The notes under the pieces are model-generated. The model searched no databases, was not told the DNA's origin, and was given only the letters and a program-made list of their open reading frames with translations. Positions 33,880 to 44,799 of a stretch of 64,000 bases of DNA are shown piece by piece. Origin of the DNA: Quillaja saponaria (Eukaryota > Streptophyta > Magnoliopsida > Fabales > Quillajaceae); contig CM055618.1 in NCBI GenBank assembly GCA_029379385.1, positions 4,908,134 through 4,972,133 of the forward strand, read 5' to 3'. Position 1 is the first letter of the stretch; the number at the start of each line of letters is the position of its first letter. A program made the position numbers and the translations under genes.

Positions 33880-34355
33880 TGGTAGTAGACTTTTTCCTTT
33901 TTATGTCTACATCTAATTACTTTATTGTTAGTAGACTTTTTAGGTCTAGTGATAATAATTCATTTGTTAGTAGACTTTTTCCTTTTTATGTCTACATCTA
34001 GGTACTTATTGTTAGTAGACTTTTTAGGTCTAGTGAAAATAATTTATTTGTGTGTGTTTGCATGAGCTACATGTAGGAGCATGGGATTTTCTTTTTATGT
34101 CTACATCTAGTTACTTTATTGTTGGTAGACTTTTTCCTTTTTATGTCTACATCTAGGTACTTTATTGTTAGTAGACTTTTTAGGGCTAGTGAAAATAATT
34201 TATTTGTGTGTGTTTGCATGAGCTACATATAGGAGCATGAGATTTTCTTTTTATGTCTACATTTAGTTACTTTATTGTTAGTAGACTTTTTAGGTCCAAG
34301 TGAAAATAATTTATTTGTGTGTTTGTGTGAGTTGCATGTAGGAGCATGGGATTTC
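33880..34355 (+). repeat. Irregular tandem-repeat array inside the CACTA leader
   Basis: The words TTATGTCTACATCTAG, TACTTTATTGTTAGTAGAC, TTTTTAGGTCTAGTGAAAATAAT, TTTATTTGTGTGTG and GAGCTACATGTAGGAGCATG recur in order. There are about three long units (around 110-155 bases) and several shorter ones built from the same subunits. The array lies between the subterminal region and the TNP2 coding part. Unequal exchange or replication slippage inside the element would explain it. Confidence 0.8.
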
Positions 34356-34956
34356 CTTGTTATGTTTTATTTTTCAAGAACATTGACAATTCACTCTTAT
34401 GCTAGAGATATTCTTTTGGTGCAAAATTTAGGTAGCACTTAAAAAAGGTAAGTTAACAAATTGGTGGTGGTTTAAAAATTTGGACATGTGTTTTATAATA
34501 TTAAAACATGTAAAAGAGGATGAAGCAAATTTAGTATTATGTTAATTTGTCTAGTTTGAAGACAATTGATTTTTAACTTATTAGTAATTTGATGAAGTTT
34601 TAAGTTATGTTAATATAACTAATCATGATTTCTTTCTCCAATACTTGTTTGTTTATTGGTTTATGAAATTGTTACTTGTTTTCCCAATGATATCTAATTC
34701 TAAGGTACTTTTTTATTCTCTTCGTGTTTAATTTTAGTTAATTTGACAAAGTGTTCTTTGTATCACAAATCCGTGCTATTGTATTTTTTGCCTATTAAGG
34801 TTCTATAGTCAATTTCTTGAAGTCAGTTAGCCACTATATTTTGCACAGTTTGATGGGCATCAATAAATAAAAAGTATGTTTTCTTGGCCCATAAATATAC
34901 TTCAACAATTAGTCACATTTTCAATAATGATTATGATTATTAGGTGAATTTCAATA

Positions 34957-37900
34957 ATGAATGAGGATCATAGTTGGATGGAACGTCGAGTTGGGAACCA
35001 TAACTTAACATATGAATTCAGGCACGGAGTTGAAATATTTCTTGATTTTGCGTATTCAAATGACGCATATGTTTACAAAGGAACTATTCGGTGTCCTTGT
35101 CGTGATTGTAACAACTCTAAGTTCCTCGTTAGAGATAAAATGACAGTGCACTTATACAAGAAAGGATTTGTTACTCATTACAAAAGGTGGACTCTACATA
35201 GGGAAACAAGAGTGACTGGTGAATGTAGTGAAGCAACAGAGAGTTTTGGTGAAACAAATTGGATGACAGAAATGATAATGGATGCAGCGGGACCTGAATT
35301 TGATTGGGATGCAAATGAGACCCCAAATGCTAATGCCTCCAATTTCTACAATGTACTGAAAGATGCAGATGAACCTTTGTGGATTGGTTGTACGCAACAT
35401 ACAAAACTATCAGTAGTCACTGAATTCCTAAATTGCAAATCGGATTTCAACATGCCTGTGAAATTGTTTGATCGATTGATGACAATAGTTAAAAGTATAT
35501 TGCCGGAAAGTGAGAAGTTGGCTAAAGATTTTTACGAGGCAAAGAAAATGGTGAGAGAATTAGGACTTGGGTATAGATCTATACATGCATGCCAGAATGA
35601 TTGCATATTGTACTATGATAATTACGAAGAGTTGAAGAATTGTGTTACTTGTGGTCATCCACGGTATAAAACCATACAAGAAAGAAAAAAGAGGCAAAAA
35701 TATGTGCCTTTTAAATTGCTCCGTCATCTTCCACTCATCCCTAGACTTCAAAGGCTTTACATGTCTGAAAATACAGCTTGTCACATGACTTGGCATAAAG
35801 ATGGTATAAGCCAAAAGGCTGGTGTAATGATACACCTTTCTCATAGAGAGGCACAGACGCACTTTGATGCCAAGCACCCAAATTTCTCCCGCGAAGCAAG
35901 AAATGTCAGGCTTGCATTATCAACTGATGTCTTCACACCTTTTGGTCATTCTGCAGCTTCGTACTCATGTTGGCCAGTATTTGTAACACCGTACAATCTT
36001 CCTCCCGGGATGTGCATGAAGGATTATAAATTATTTCTTTCTCTAATCATTCCAGGTCCTGAACACCCCGAAAATAACATAGATATATACTTGCGGCCTT
36101 TGATAGATGAGCTTAAGTTGTTATGGGAGAATGGAGTTATCACTTATGATGCATTTCGGAAACAAAACTTCATCATGAGGGCCGCACTAATGTGAACTAT
36201 TAGTGATTTTCCAGCCTATGGTATGTTATGTGGATGGAGTACGCACGGAAAATTGGCGTGTCCTTATTGTATGGAAAGGACCAAGTCATTCCAACTTGAA
36301 CATGGAAGAAAGCCATGTCGGTTTGATTGTCATTGACAATTCTTACCCATTGACCATCCTTTTAAGAAGCAACGAGATAGCTTTCGTGGTGGTAAAATAG
36401 AAAAAGATTTTCCACCACCTAGGTTGTCTGGAGAGGATATATTAGTAAGAGTGTCACGATTACCAAAGATTACTTTTGGGAAAGATTGCGTAAAACAAGA
36501 CATACATGGATTTGGGCAAGTGCATAATTGGTTGAAAATGAGTATTTTTTAGGAGTTACCATATTGGTCAACAAATTTGATTCGTCATAATTTGGATGTG
36601 ATGCATACTGAGAAAAATGTGTTTGATAACATTTTCAATACTATTATGGATATGAAGGGAAAGACAAAGGATAACCTAAATGCTCGGCTTGATATGACGA
36701 AGTTGTGTAAGCGCCTGGAGTTAGAGTTGCAAGAGATAAATGGGAAGATATTAAAGCCTAAGGCTACATATACACTTACTAAACCTCATATCAAAAAGGT
36801 GTGCATGTGGGTGAAGCAACTGAGATTTCCAGATGGATACATGTCAAATATATCTCGATGCGTGAAAGTTAATCAGTGCAAGTTTCATGGTATGAAGAGT
36901 CATGATTGTCATGTATTTATGGAACGATTAATTCCTTTGGCCTTTCGTGACTTAATATCTAAGTCTGTGATGGATCCAATAACAGAGCTCAGTACTTTCT
37001 TTCGGGATATATGTGCGACAAAAATAAATGTTGGGCATATGAATATGCTTCAAGATAGCATAATTGTGACTTTATGCAAGATGGAAAAGAGTTTAGTTCC
37101 TGGCTTTTTCGATTCAATGGAGCATTTGACGATTCACTTACCATACGAAGCCATGGTTGGTGGCCCAGTGCATTTTCGGTGGATGTAACCATTTGAAAGG
37201 TACATTGTTATATTTTTCCTTTATCGGAATTCAAAAAATTGTTATATGTAACATTGCATGCTCTGTTTGTTTAAATTAGATGCATGCAATGGCTAAAGAG
37301 AAAGGTTGGGAACAAAACTCGTGTCGAAGGTTCAATTATTGAGGCATATATTATAGAAGAAATATCAAATTTTTGCGCTCAATATTTCAAGCCAAGTGTT
37401 GAAACTAGGTTTAATAAGGTATCCCGCTACGATGATGGAGGGGATAGTGATCCAAATGGTCGACTTTCAATCTTTTCTTATCCATCTCATGCATTTGGTA
37501 ATGATTGTTCAAAAGAACTGACAGATGATGAAAAAAAGGCAGCCGAGATATATATTCTTTTGAATTGTCCAAAGATTGAATCATACATAAAGTAAGTCTT
37601 TTGATAAATTCGATGAATAAAATTATGCACTTGTAGCAATCATATTAGTAATTTTTATTACTAATTCTTGGTTGTAGACAATTTGATGAAATGATGATGC
37701 AAGGTAATCCTACGATTACAAAAGAAGAACTTGAGAAGAGGCGCATAACCATGTTTACCGAATGGCTTAAAAATATTGTAAGTCAACACATGTATGATGA
37801 TATTTTAATATCAGATAATGATGATTTGTATTAATATATTCTTATATAGTAAATTTCTTGATTAGTTCTCACGCGAGCGCAACATCGATCAACGTATAAG

Positions 37901-38714
37901 GGATTTATCGTTTGGTCCAAGTTCGCATGTCAATTGTTATAATGCATGTAATGTTAATGGCTTTAGGTTTGACACGCATAAATATGGGGAACATAAGAAA
38001 ACCATGAATAGCGGGATTTGTGTCAAAGAGAGTGTTTTTGGGGAATGTGAACTTGATTTTTATGGCATGTTAACAGAAATAATGGAGTTGAGGTATATGG
38101 GAATAAACAATGTTGTGATCTTATTCAAATGCCATTGGTATGACTATACAAAAAATAGTTTAAAAGTTGATCCAAAACATGAGATAGTAGAAATTAAACA
38201 CAAATCAAGACTAAACTCAAATGAACCATTTATGTTGGCGGCACAAGCAACACAAGCAACACAAGTATACTATACGTCCTATCCGTAAAAAAAAAAGGAA
38301 CGACTTGATTGGTGGGTAGTTTGCAAGACTAAGGCAAGAGGAAACATCAATGCAAGTTGTATTACATCTCGCAATGACAATGATGCACCTATGTTTTCGG
38401 ATTACTTTCAAGAAGATGAATTGACCTCAATATTTGATGTTAATGATGACAATGAAATAGATGTACCCGAGTTTATACATTCATCCTGTGTTTTAGAAGA
38501 AGTTAATGTGGCCGAGATAAATACTCGTGCAAACAATGAAAATGATATTGAAATAGTAGAAGTGGAAGAAGTTGAGGATGTGGAAGAAGAAGAACAAGAA
38601 GATCAATTTGAAAATACCGATGAAGATGAAGATGAAGATGAAGATGTAGAACATGAGAACTATATTGAAAACAATGAAGAAGAAGATTCTGATTCTGAAA
38701 TGGATGTTGATTAG
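34957..38714 (+). pseudogene. TNP2-type CACTA transposase gene, interrupted by stops
   Basis: TNP2/TNPD proteins catalyse CACTA transposition. The ORF from 34,957 begins with the transposase-associated domain (residues about 5-85: CPCRDCNN, VRDKMTVHLYKKGF), then the Transposase_21 (tnp2) domain (PRLQRLY, MTWHKDG, VRLALSTDVFTPFG, SCWPVFVTPYNLPPGMCM, IIPGPEHPENNIDIYLRPLIDELKxLW in pieces), continuing in the same frame through 37,188 with HNLDVMHTEKNVFDNIFNT. DUF4218 follows (LIPLAFRDL, GGPVHFRWM), split by an intron around 37,200-37,279, then a DUF4216 part at 37,990-38,288 and an acidic Glu/Asp-rich tail (38,391-38,714). In-frame stops: TGA 36,193, TGA 36,334, TAG 36,550, TAA 37,186 and TAA 38,286. 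No frameshift was needed between 34,957 and 37,188, so only point changes silence this part. Confidence 0.9.
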
Positions 38715-38836
38715 TAAGTTAGTTGTGTCTAATGTAGATAATATAATTTATGAGTTTAATTCTTAATTGCACTTATATATTTATGTTTACTATCCATAGA
38801 TATTCAATTATTAATATTGTCTTTGTTTAGAATAAC

Positions 38837-40986
38837 ATGATTAGTATTAATATGACTACTAGTGACGATAGAGCTGTGATTAGAGGATTGCGTCGTAAAG
38901 GGAGACAGACACCATTGACTAATACTAGTTCATCATCTGGTAATAAAAAAATATTATCTTTCTTTTTACTCGAGTTTAAAATATTTTCTAATTACTTATA
39001 ATTCAGGTGGGAATAACAAATCCACTAATAACACATGCAATCCAGGTGTAAACAACGAACCTGTCAGTGTCACACACTCTCCATGTATGAATAATGAACC
39101 CGCCAATGTCACATCCACAGATGGAGGGGAGACAAACATTGAGCTGGTTGTTCGAAAAGGGAAAGGACCTAATAAACTTTTGCATGCTCCCATTAATCTT
39201 GTGGATCGTGTATTGCTACAGATACAAAGTTCTAAGTATGCAAGCATTGTTTTTGTTAAAAAGAAAAAAAATTGTAATTGCATAATTGATATAATTTTAC
39301 TATGTTTGACTATTATGTATGTTATTTTAGGTCATTTAACTTAGATTCAAGTGTGTCACGAACTATTAGTACGATCACAAAGAATTTTTGGCCAGGTCCA
39401 GTATATCACTTGGGGGGAATCACCACAGTCCTACAAGGATGCATGTTAGGATGAGTTTATGGTAAGTTTCATTACAATTTTTCTTTTGTTATTAATCTAA
39501 TAACAGGGCTAATTTACAATATTTTGTAGACTCGTTATAAGTTTGAGACAGTTAAAGAAACACACATGGCTCATTCTGTTTTCAACACTATAACTATGGA
39601 GAGGATCACAGATAACATGTATAAGTTGCGTGACAAGGCCGTGATGGAAACAAAGAGTGAAACTTCATTAGGATGGAAAGGATGGAATGGGCATTGGATG
39701 CGTCAGGACTACTGGGATGAAATATGTGAAAAGCTTATGAATGAAGATTGGAAGAAGCGCTCAAATATAGCTACAAAGAATAGGCATGTCAGTGAGGAGA
39801 TGGGGCTAGTACGCAGTCGTGGAGGATCTATTAGTGCTAATGACCACAAGCGAAAAATGGTAAATACTAGTTTTTCTTCTCTTAATATTTATGTTTTCGT
39901 ATTTTATTAAATTTTCAAATATATAATCGCGTAGGAAGGCCAGTTTTAGAGAATGAGGTGTTTGATAAGCTGCATAAGGACAATGATGGTCAATATCTTG
40001 ATGATCGATCAAAAACTACGAGGGTATGTAGAAAGTACTTAGAAGTTTTTATTCAATTGTGATGAGTTATATATCGTTATTAATTATAACATAATAATAT
40101 TTTCATCTAATTGATTGAAGAAAAAATATGATCAAGAGATCCAAGAGAAGTACTCCAACGACAACAGTTCATCACAGGTGCCAAAAGCCTTGGATAAAGA
40201 AATATGGTTGAAAGCTTCCGGTGGTTCAAGAAAGGGATACATCTACAGGTTCGGTAACAGTATGGATGCACATTCTACTCAACATAGTGCATGTTCAATC
40301 ACATCCAAAGCTGCGCCATAAGAAATGGATGTGAATCCTATTACGAAGGAGTTTATGAGTAAAATGATAGCGGAAGCTACACTAAAAATGAAACAAGATA
40401 TTGAGAATAGACTTCAACTTGCAGGCATTGTACTTCCTCCAGATTTTATTGTAAGTCTGTCATGACACATATTATATATTCATTTTGTTCTTTAAGTATT
40501 TTTTTTCTATGTCTAAAGATAAAGTACTTACTCATTATACTATAAGTCATTGCTTGTTTTTTATACATGACTTGGTTTTCCCATTAGATAACTATTTTGG
40601 ATTAACATACGAAATGATAGGATTTATATATTAAACTTAGTTTTAGACTTAATTATCTTGAAAATGTATGTTTTGTTTAAGAATTTGTAGTGATTATATT
40701 ATGTAAGTTTAATTTAATTAATTTCCCATTAAGATACTTTAACTCCAACTTTCATCATAATGTGTATTTAAGACTTTGTATATATTGATGACGTAAAATA
40801 GATCATTTGCATATATATACATGAAAGTTGAGATTTCTTGTTACTCGTCTTATTCTTTGTATGATTGAATTATGATAATAATGGTTGGTGTATGTTTTTT
40901 AATTTCAGGAACATGTATCTACATCGGCTAGCCGGCAAAATGACTCTAATCCCGATCAAAATGACACAAATTTCAGTCCGCCATGA
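38837..40986 (+). pseudogene. CACTA second gene, Transposase_24 / TNPA-like
   Basis: The likely start is the ATG at 38,837 (MISINMTTSDDRAVIRG), followed by several exons. Recognisable are a segment at 39,566-39,840 (W.GHWMRQDYWDEICE, then SNIATKNRH), which is the fold of plant Transposase_24 proteins, a DxLHKDNDGQYLDDRSKTT-like segment near 39,960-40,018, ALDKEIWLKASGGSRKGYIYRFG at 40,178-40,245, and a final exon ending SASRQN...FSPP with TGA at 40,984-40,986. An in-frame TAA at 40,319-40,321 replaces what is probably CAA (Gln). In En/Spm the second protein binds subterminal repeats. Exon borders between the pieces are only approximate. Confidence 0.75.
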
Positions 40987-41274
40987 TTGTTGAAAGTTGA
41001 AGAATTAACTTCTTGTTTTGTACTTTAACTTTGACTATGTTTTGAAACTTAAGTTTATGTTACGAGATATTTTGGATATTGTTGTGATATTTTTATTTTG
41101 GATCAATGCTAATGAGACGTTTAAGATAATATTGTCAATTTTGAGTTTTGGGCTATGTTATACGTTTGCAGATATTTTAGTTTGTAAAATGTATGATTTT
41201 ACAGGTTTAATTAGGAACAAAACAATATTGACTGGAAATATTGAAATAAATGTAACAGAAACCAAATATTATTA

Positions 41275-41665
41275 TTAGAGATGGAAATGTCCGTCTCTGA
41301 TAATAGCATCCAAGTCTATTTTTTCAGTTAGAGACATATCTCCGTCTTAAAAGATTATCTTTCAGAGACGGATATCTTCCACAATTGAGACGACTATGTT
41401 GTCTCTGATATTGTTGCCACATGGCAGTGGGTATTAGACACGGAAGAATTTTAAAATAATTAACACTTATTAGAGACAAAATTCTCCATCTCTACTTCGG
41501 ATCTCTGAAAACATTAATTATCAAAGACGAAAAGGGCTGTCTCTGATAAGTTTCAGCGACAATGCCTGTTGAGACAGGAATTTCAAAGACGGAGCTCTGT
41601 CTCTGATTACTAATAAAGACGGGTTTTGGTATTATCAAAGACGGATATTGTCCGTCTCTGATTAC
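41275..41665. repeat. CACTA 3' subterminal repeats
   Basis: More than ten variants of AGAGACGG/CCGTCTCTGA occur in both orientations, matching the 5' subterminal region. The 3' array is longer than the 5' one, as is common in this superfamily. Confidence 0.85.
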
Positions 41666-41681
41666 ATGTTTTCTTGTAATG

Positions 41682-41684
41682 TAT
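41682..41684. repeat. 3' target-site duplication TAT of CACTA element
   Basis: This is the partner of TAT at 32,388-32,390. Three bases is the rule for CACTA transposons. Confidence 0.85.
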
Positions 41685-42654
41685 TGAATGCCATATTTAT
41701 AAGATTTAGAATTGATTCTCATCCACCGGTTCATAACATAAAATAATGCCCTTAGTTCCATCGAAGGGAAATACTCTACATCTTATTATTAAGACTCTTG
41801 TACAAAAATATTTATACATTCATTGGGCAACTAAGGAATCCTCTGAAGTAAAAAAAATTCAATTTATGTGATAGCAATTTATCTATAGATATAGTAGTGT
41901 GATAAAATTTGGTACTATAGTACTTTTTTAATAGGACCTAAATTTCAGTATATTGCCTGTTGAAATCTATATTTCCATATTTATAAAAGGACATTGGATA
42001 TTTTGCAAAGATAAATGTAGGAGGTAGTAAACTGAAATTTGGTTCTTACTAAAAGAGCATTGAAATTTAGTTCTTACTAAAAGAATTTTGGATTCTTAAT
42101 TTTTTGGATTCCTTAACCAACCAATCAATAAACAATCATTTCTATGCTGGAGTGTCAAATAAAATAGTTCAAAATCCTTAACTTCAATGAAACCAAGGAC
42201 ATTAGGTTTTGTTCTCAACCGTTGGATGAATATCAATTATGAAGTTTACAATTATAACCTCAAGCATGTTGTCAACATAAAATAAAATTTCGGTTTAATT
42301 ATATTTTTGGTCCCTATAATTTAAATTTGAGTTCATTTTCGTTCCTTGAATTTTAATTACTGCAATTGGATCCCACCAAGTTTAATGCGATGCAATTAGG
42401 TCCCTTCCACCTAAATTATACACATTTTTTCGGTGATCTTGCTATATTTTTGGACAATTCTTATACCCTTTTCAAAAACATCATACCCAATTCAAATTCA
42501 CAAACCCAAATCTTAGTTTGCAGCAAAATGTGAGAGCAATCTTACTCGACATGCATTCCTCCTCCTCCTCCAATTTCAAAATCAAACCCCATATGCCACT
42601 ACCAACGAATTGCAACCTCAAATCCAGAAAAGTAAATAACCTATAAGCATATAA

Positions 42655-42686
<32 letters not shown>

Positions 42687-42989
42687 CAAGCAACCTCAAA
42701 CCTAGGAGGTCGTTAGATCTACACCAATCTTTTAATATTGGCGAGAGTTTCAAGATCTCATTTTTCAAGGGTTTGAGAACATTGGGAATGACCCAAGCGA
42801 TTTCAATTTGAGTTTGAATTCTCTTTTGGACAAGTTGTTGATTTCAATTTCAGACCACAAGAATTTGGGTTCAGAGAGTGGGTTAGAGAGGATGGAATCA
42901 TGAATGGTGAATCTTGAAGGTCGAGTGGAACTGAAATGGGTACTGGACTAGGATAAAATCTGTTAAGATATTAAGTTCCAATCAAATAT
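41685..42989. other. Intergenic; AAT microsatellite
   Basis: No gene is recognised. A trinucleotide (AAT)n run of about ten units lies at 42,655-42,683. The stretch 42,300-42,420 (a TTTGGTCCCTATAATTT-like start) resembles the terminal part of a common plant repeat, but its borders cannot be set. Confidence 0.4.
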
Positions 42990-44281
42990 TTAAAAATTCT
43001 TTTCACAACAATTAAATATGATTCTTGTTGACAAGATTGATATCTAGCAATAAATGCAAACACTAAATATAATATATGGGTTGGTAGCAGTGAGATAGAG
43101 AAGAGAAACAACCATATCTCTATATTTCTTCTCATCTATTTTCTTACAATATTCATCTTTGTCTAGTCTGATTGATGAGCTCATTTAAGTTACAATTGCT
43201 TTTGTATTTTCAAGATCAAATCTGTTGATTATATTTCTGATATAATTGGTCTGGTTAATGAAATTGCCTTTCATTTGGCTGTAAAACTTTAAGACCAATA
43301 AGTTATTAAGTTCTCTAATCATTGACAGAGTGTCTCATTAGTAACTCAAAATATGTTATCATCAACATAAATCTAAACTACTAGTATATCGGACTTGTTA
43401 TACTTAATTAATAGTGTAGTGTGTACTTTGCTTCTTTGAAAATTATTTTCAAGCAAAAACTTACTCAATTTTTCATACTAAGCTCTGCTAGCTTGTTTGA
43501 AACCCTATAAAGTCTTTTTGATATTGAACATGATTTGATTTATGAAAAACTTCAAAAGTAGGAGGTTGTTCAACATAGACTTCTTCATTAATAAAACCAT
43601 CTAAAAATTCACATTTAACATCTATCGAGAAATATAAAATATTTCAAGCAGGGGTATGCAAGTAATAACTTTATACCATCTAATCTAGCAACATGAACAA
43701 AAGTTTCATCAAAATTAATAGTTTCTTCTTGATTGTATCTATGTGCTACAATTCTTGCCTTATTTCTCACTACTACTTCAGTTTCATATATCTTGTTTTT
43801 GTAAACCCTTTAGTTCTAGTGGTTAGGTAGTCAACAGGTCTTGGGTCAAGTTCTCACTCTTGGCTACTTTAAAATTAATCTAGTTTCTTCTTGTATAGCA
43901 TGAATCAAAGATTTATCATTTTCCAGCATCTTTTAAGTTCTATGGTTCAATTTGAGATATGAAAGCTTCAAGAGCACACAAGGAGTGCAATGCTGATTTT
44001 TTTTTTCTCACTTTTTATGTTGGATTTTCTATCATTTGATCAATTAATTGGCTTCTAACATATTTCCAACTTTTTGAAAGATTTTGAATATCAAAACCTG
44101 CATCCACTTAAGTTTCAATTCCAACTTCATTTGTTTGATGTCTTTTTTTAGCTAATTTCTTTTTTGGTGCAATCTGATCAACTATTGTAAATATTTCTAT
44201 ATTGTCATCATCAACAAATCTCATAAACAAAGGTTATATACATTTATCAAAAGCATCATGAATTGATTCTTCTAAAACTAG
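42990..44281 (-). pseudogene. Ty1/copia (Sirevirus-like) RT fragment, second copy
   Basis: The minus strand encodes, from high to low coordinates, an AIQEEL-type segment (about 43,900), a degenerate 'PRP.DY..IGTKW..KNK' segment (43,800-43,870), VVVRNKARIVAHRYNQEE followed by INFDETFVHVARL (43,690-43,790), a GFKQASRA*YEKLS segment (43,460-43,505), an IYVDD box (about 43,350-43,365) and the RT/RNase H linker to about 43,000. Numerous stops and small deletions are present. It is related to the remnant at 6733-7800 over the shared linker (compare 7270-7420 with 43,010-43,120). A TRIM-like element was inserted at 44,282. Confidence 0.8.
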
Positions 44282-44441
44282 TGTAATACTCCAAAAATTG
44301 TGTCCCACATTGATTGTGGAAAGTGTGATTATGTTGTTTATAACCCACAAAAACTAACTACCAATTATCTTAAGGCTAGCATTTTTACTAATGTGGTGTG
44401 GGTTATGGACTCTTTTCAAGGTATTTGGGCCAGGTTATGCA
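44282..44441 (+). repeat. 5' LTR of TRIM-like element
   Basis: About 160 bp, TG..CA ends. Compared with the 3' copy it lacks roughly a dozen bases near its end (GGTATTTGGGCC versus GGTACTTAGGCTAGTTGGGC). Confidence 0.75.
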
Positions 44442-44606
44442 TCCTTGGTGTTATCCTCGGTCCGACAACAAAAGATGAAGGCTTTGGAGGACAGTGACAG
44501 TGGCGTTGTAGACTAGGCTTACGATGGGCCTATGCCTCCAAGAAACCCACATCACCAATCTTGATATTGTGTCTTGACGCAGACGTCAAGGATTTAAGTG
44601 AGAGAT

Positions 44607-44777
44607 TATAATACCCCAAAAATTATTTCCTTCATTGATTGTGGGAAGTGTGATTGTGTTGTTTATAACTCATAGGAATTAACTACCAAATATTTTCAGG
44701 CTAGCATCTTAACTTATGTGCTGTGGGTTGTGGACTCTTTTCAAGGTACTTAGGCTAGTTGGGCTTAGGCTGTTACA
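44607..44777 (+). repeat. 3' LTR of TRIM-like element
   Basis: 171 bp. Its first dinucleotide is TA where the 5' copy has TG, a G-to-A change. It ends in ACA directly before the ACTAG target duplication. Confidence 0.8.
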
Positions 44778-44799
44778 ACTAGTGTTTTTTATTTTTTAT

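Larger units (their letters stand above)
32391..41681 (+). mobile_element. CACTA (En/Spm) DNA transposon, near full length, 9.29 kb
   Basis: The element starts CACTACAAGAAAACA at 32,391 and ends, on the other strand, CATTACAAGAAAACA at 41,681. The outer 30 bases of the two ends match at about 26 positions. It is flanked by TAT at 32,388-32,390 and TAT at 41,682-41,684, the 3-bp target duplication expected for this superfamily. Subterminal AGAGACGG/CCGTCTCTGA repeats fill both ends. Inside, in plus orientation, are a TNP2-type transposase gene (34,957-38,714) and a second gene of the Transposase_24/TNPA-like class (38,837-40,986). Both carry stop codons, and the 3' terminus is CATTA rather than CACTA, so the copy should be immobile on its own. 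Its size is typical of autonomous plant CACTA elements. Confidence 0.95.
44282..44777 (+). mobile_element. TRIM-like miniature LTR retrotransposon, 496 bp, with target duplication
   Basis: Two direct repeats bound a short non-coding interior. The 5' LTR (about 44,282-44,441) starts TGTAATACTCC and the 3' LTR (44,607-44,777) starts TATAATACCCC and ends GGCTGTTACA. Both share a GATTGTGGxAAGTGTGATT..GTTGTTTATAAC block, a ggCTAGCATxxTxAC block and GGACTCTTTTCAAGGTA. The element is flanked by ACTAG at 44,277-44,281 and ACTAG at 44,778-44,782, a perfect 5-bp target duplication. The interior (about 165 bp) has no ORF. A purine-rich AAGTGAGAGATTA precedes the 3' LTR as a polypurine tract would. A primer-binding site is not convincing. 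Size and structure fit terminal-repeat retrotransposons in miniature. It carries no 5S-like segment, so it is not Cassandra. Confidence 0.85.

Noticed and set aside
42655..42683. Possible CRISPR-like or regulatory repeat
   Set aside because: It is a plain (AAT)n microsatellite; there are no spacers and the genome is a plant's.
43805..43870. A tRNA-derived SINE head (A-box-like TAGTTCTAGTGGTTA and B-box-like GGGTCAAGTTCTCAC)
   Set aside because: Read on the minus strand, the same bases are the degenerate copia segment 'PRP.DY..IGTKW..KNK' in the right position and order, so the boxes are coincidental.
44282..44777. Cassandra TRIM (5S rRNA-bearing)
   Set aside because: The size fits, but the LTRs contain no 5S-like promoter or rRNA sequence.
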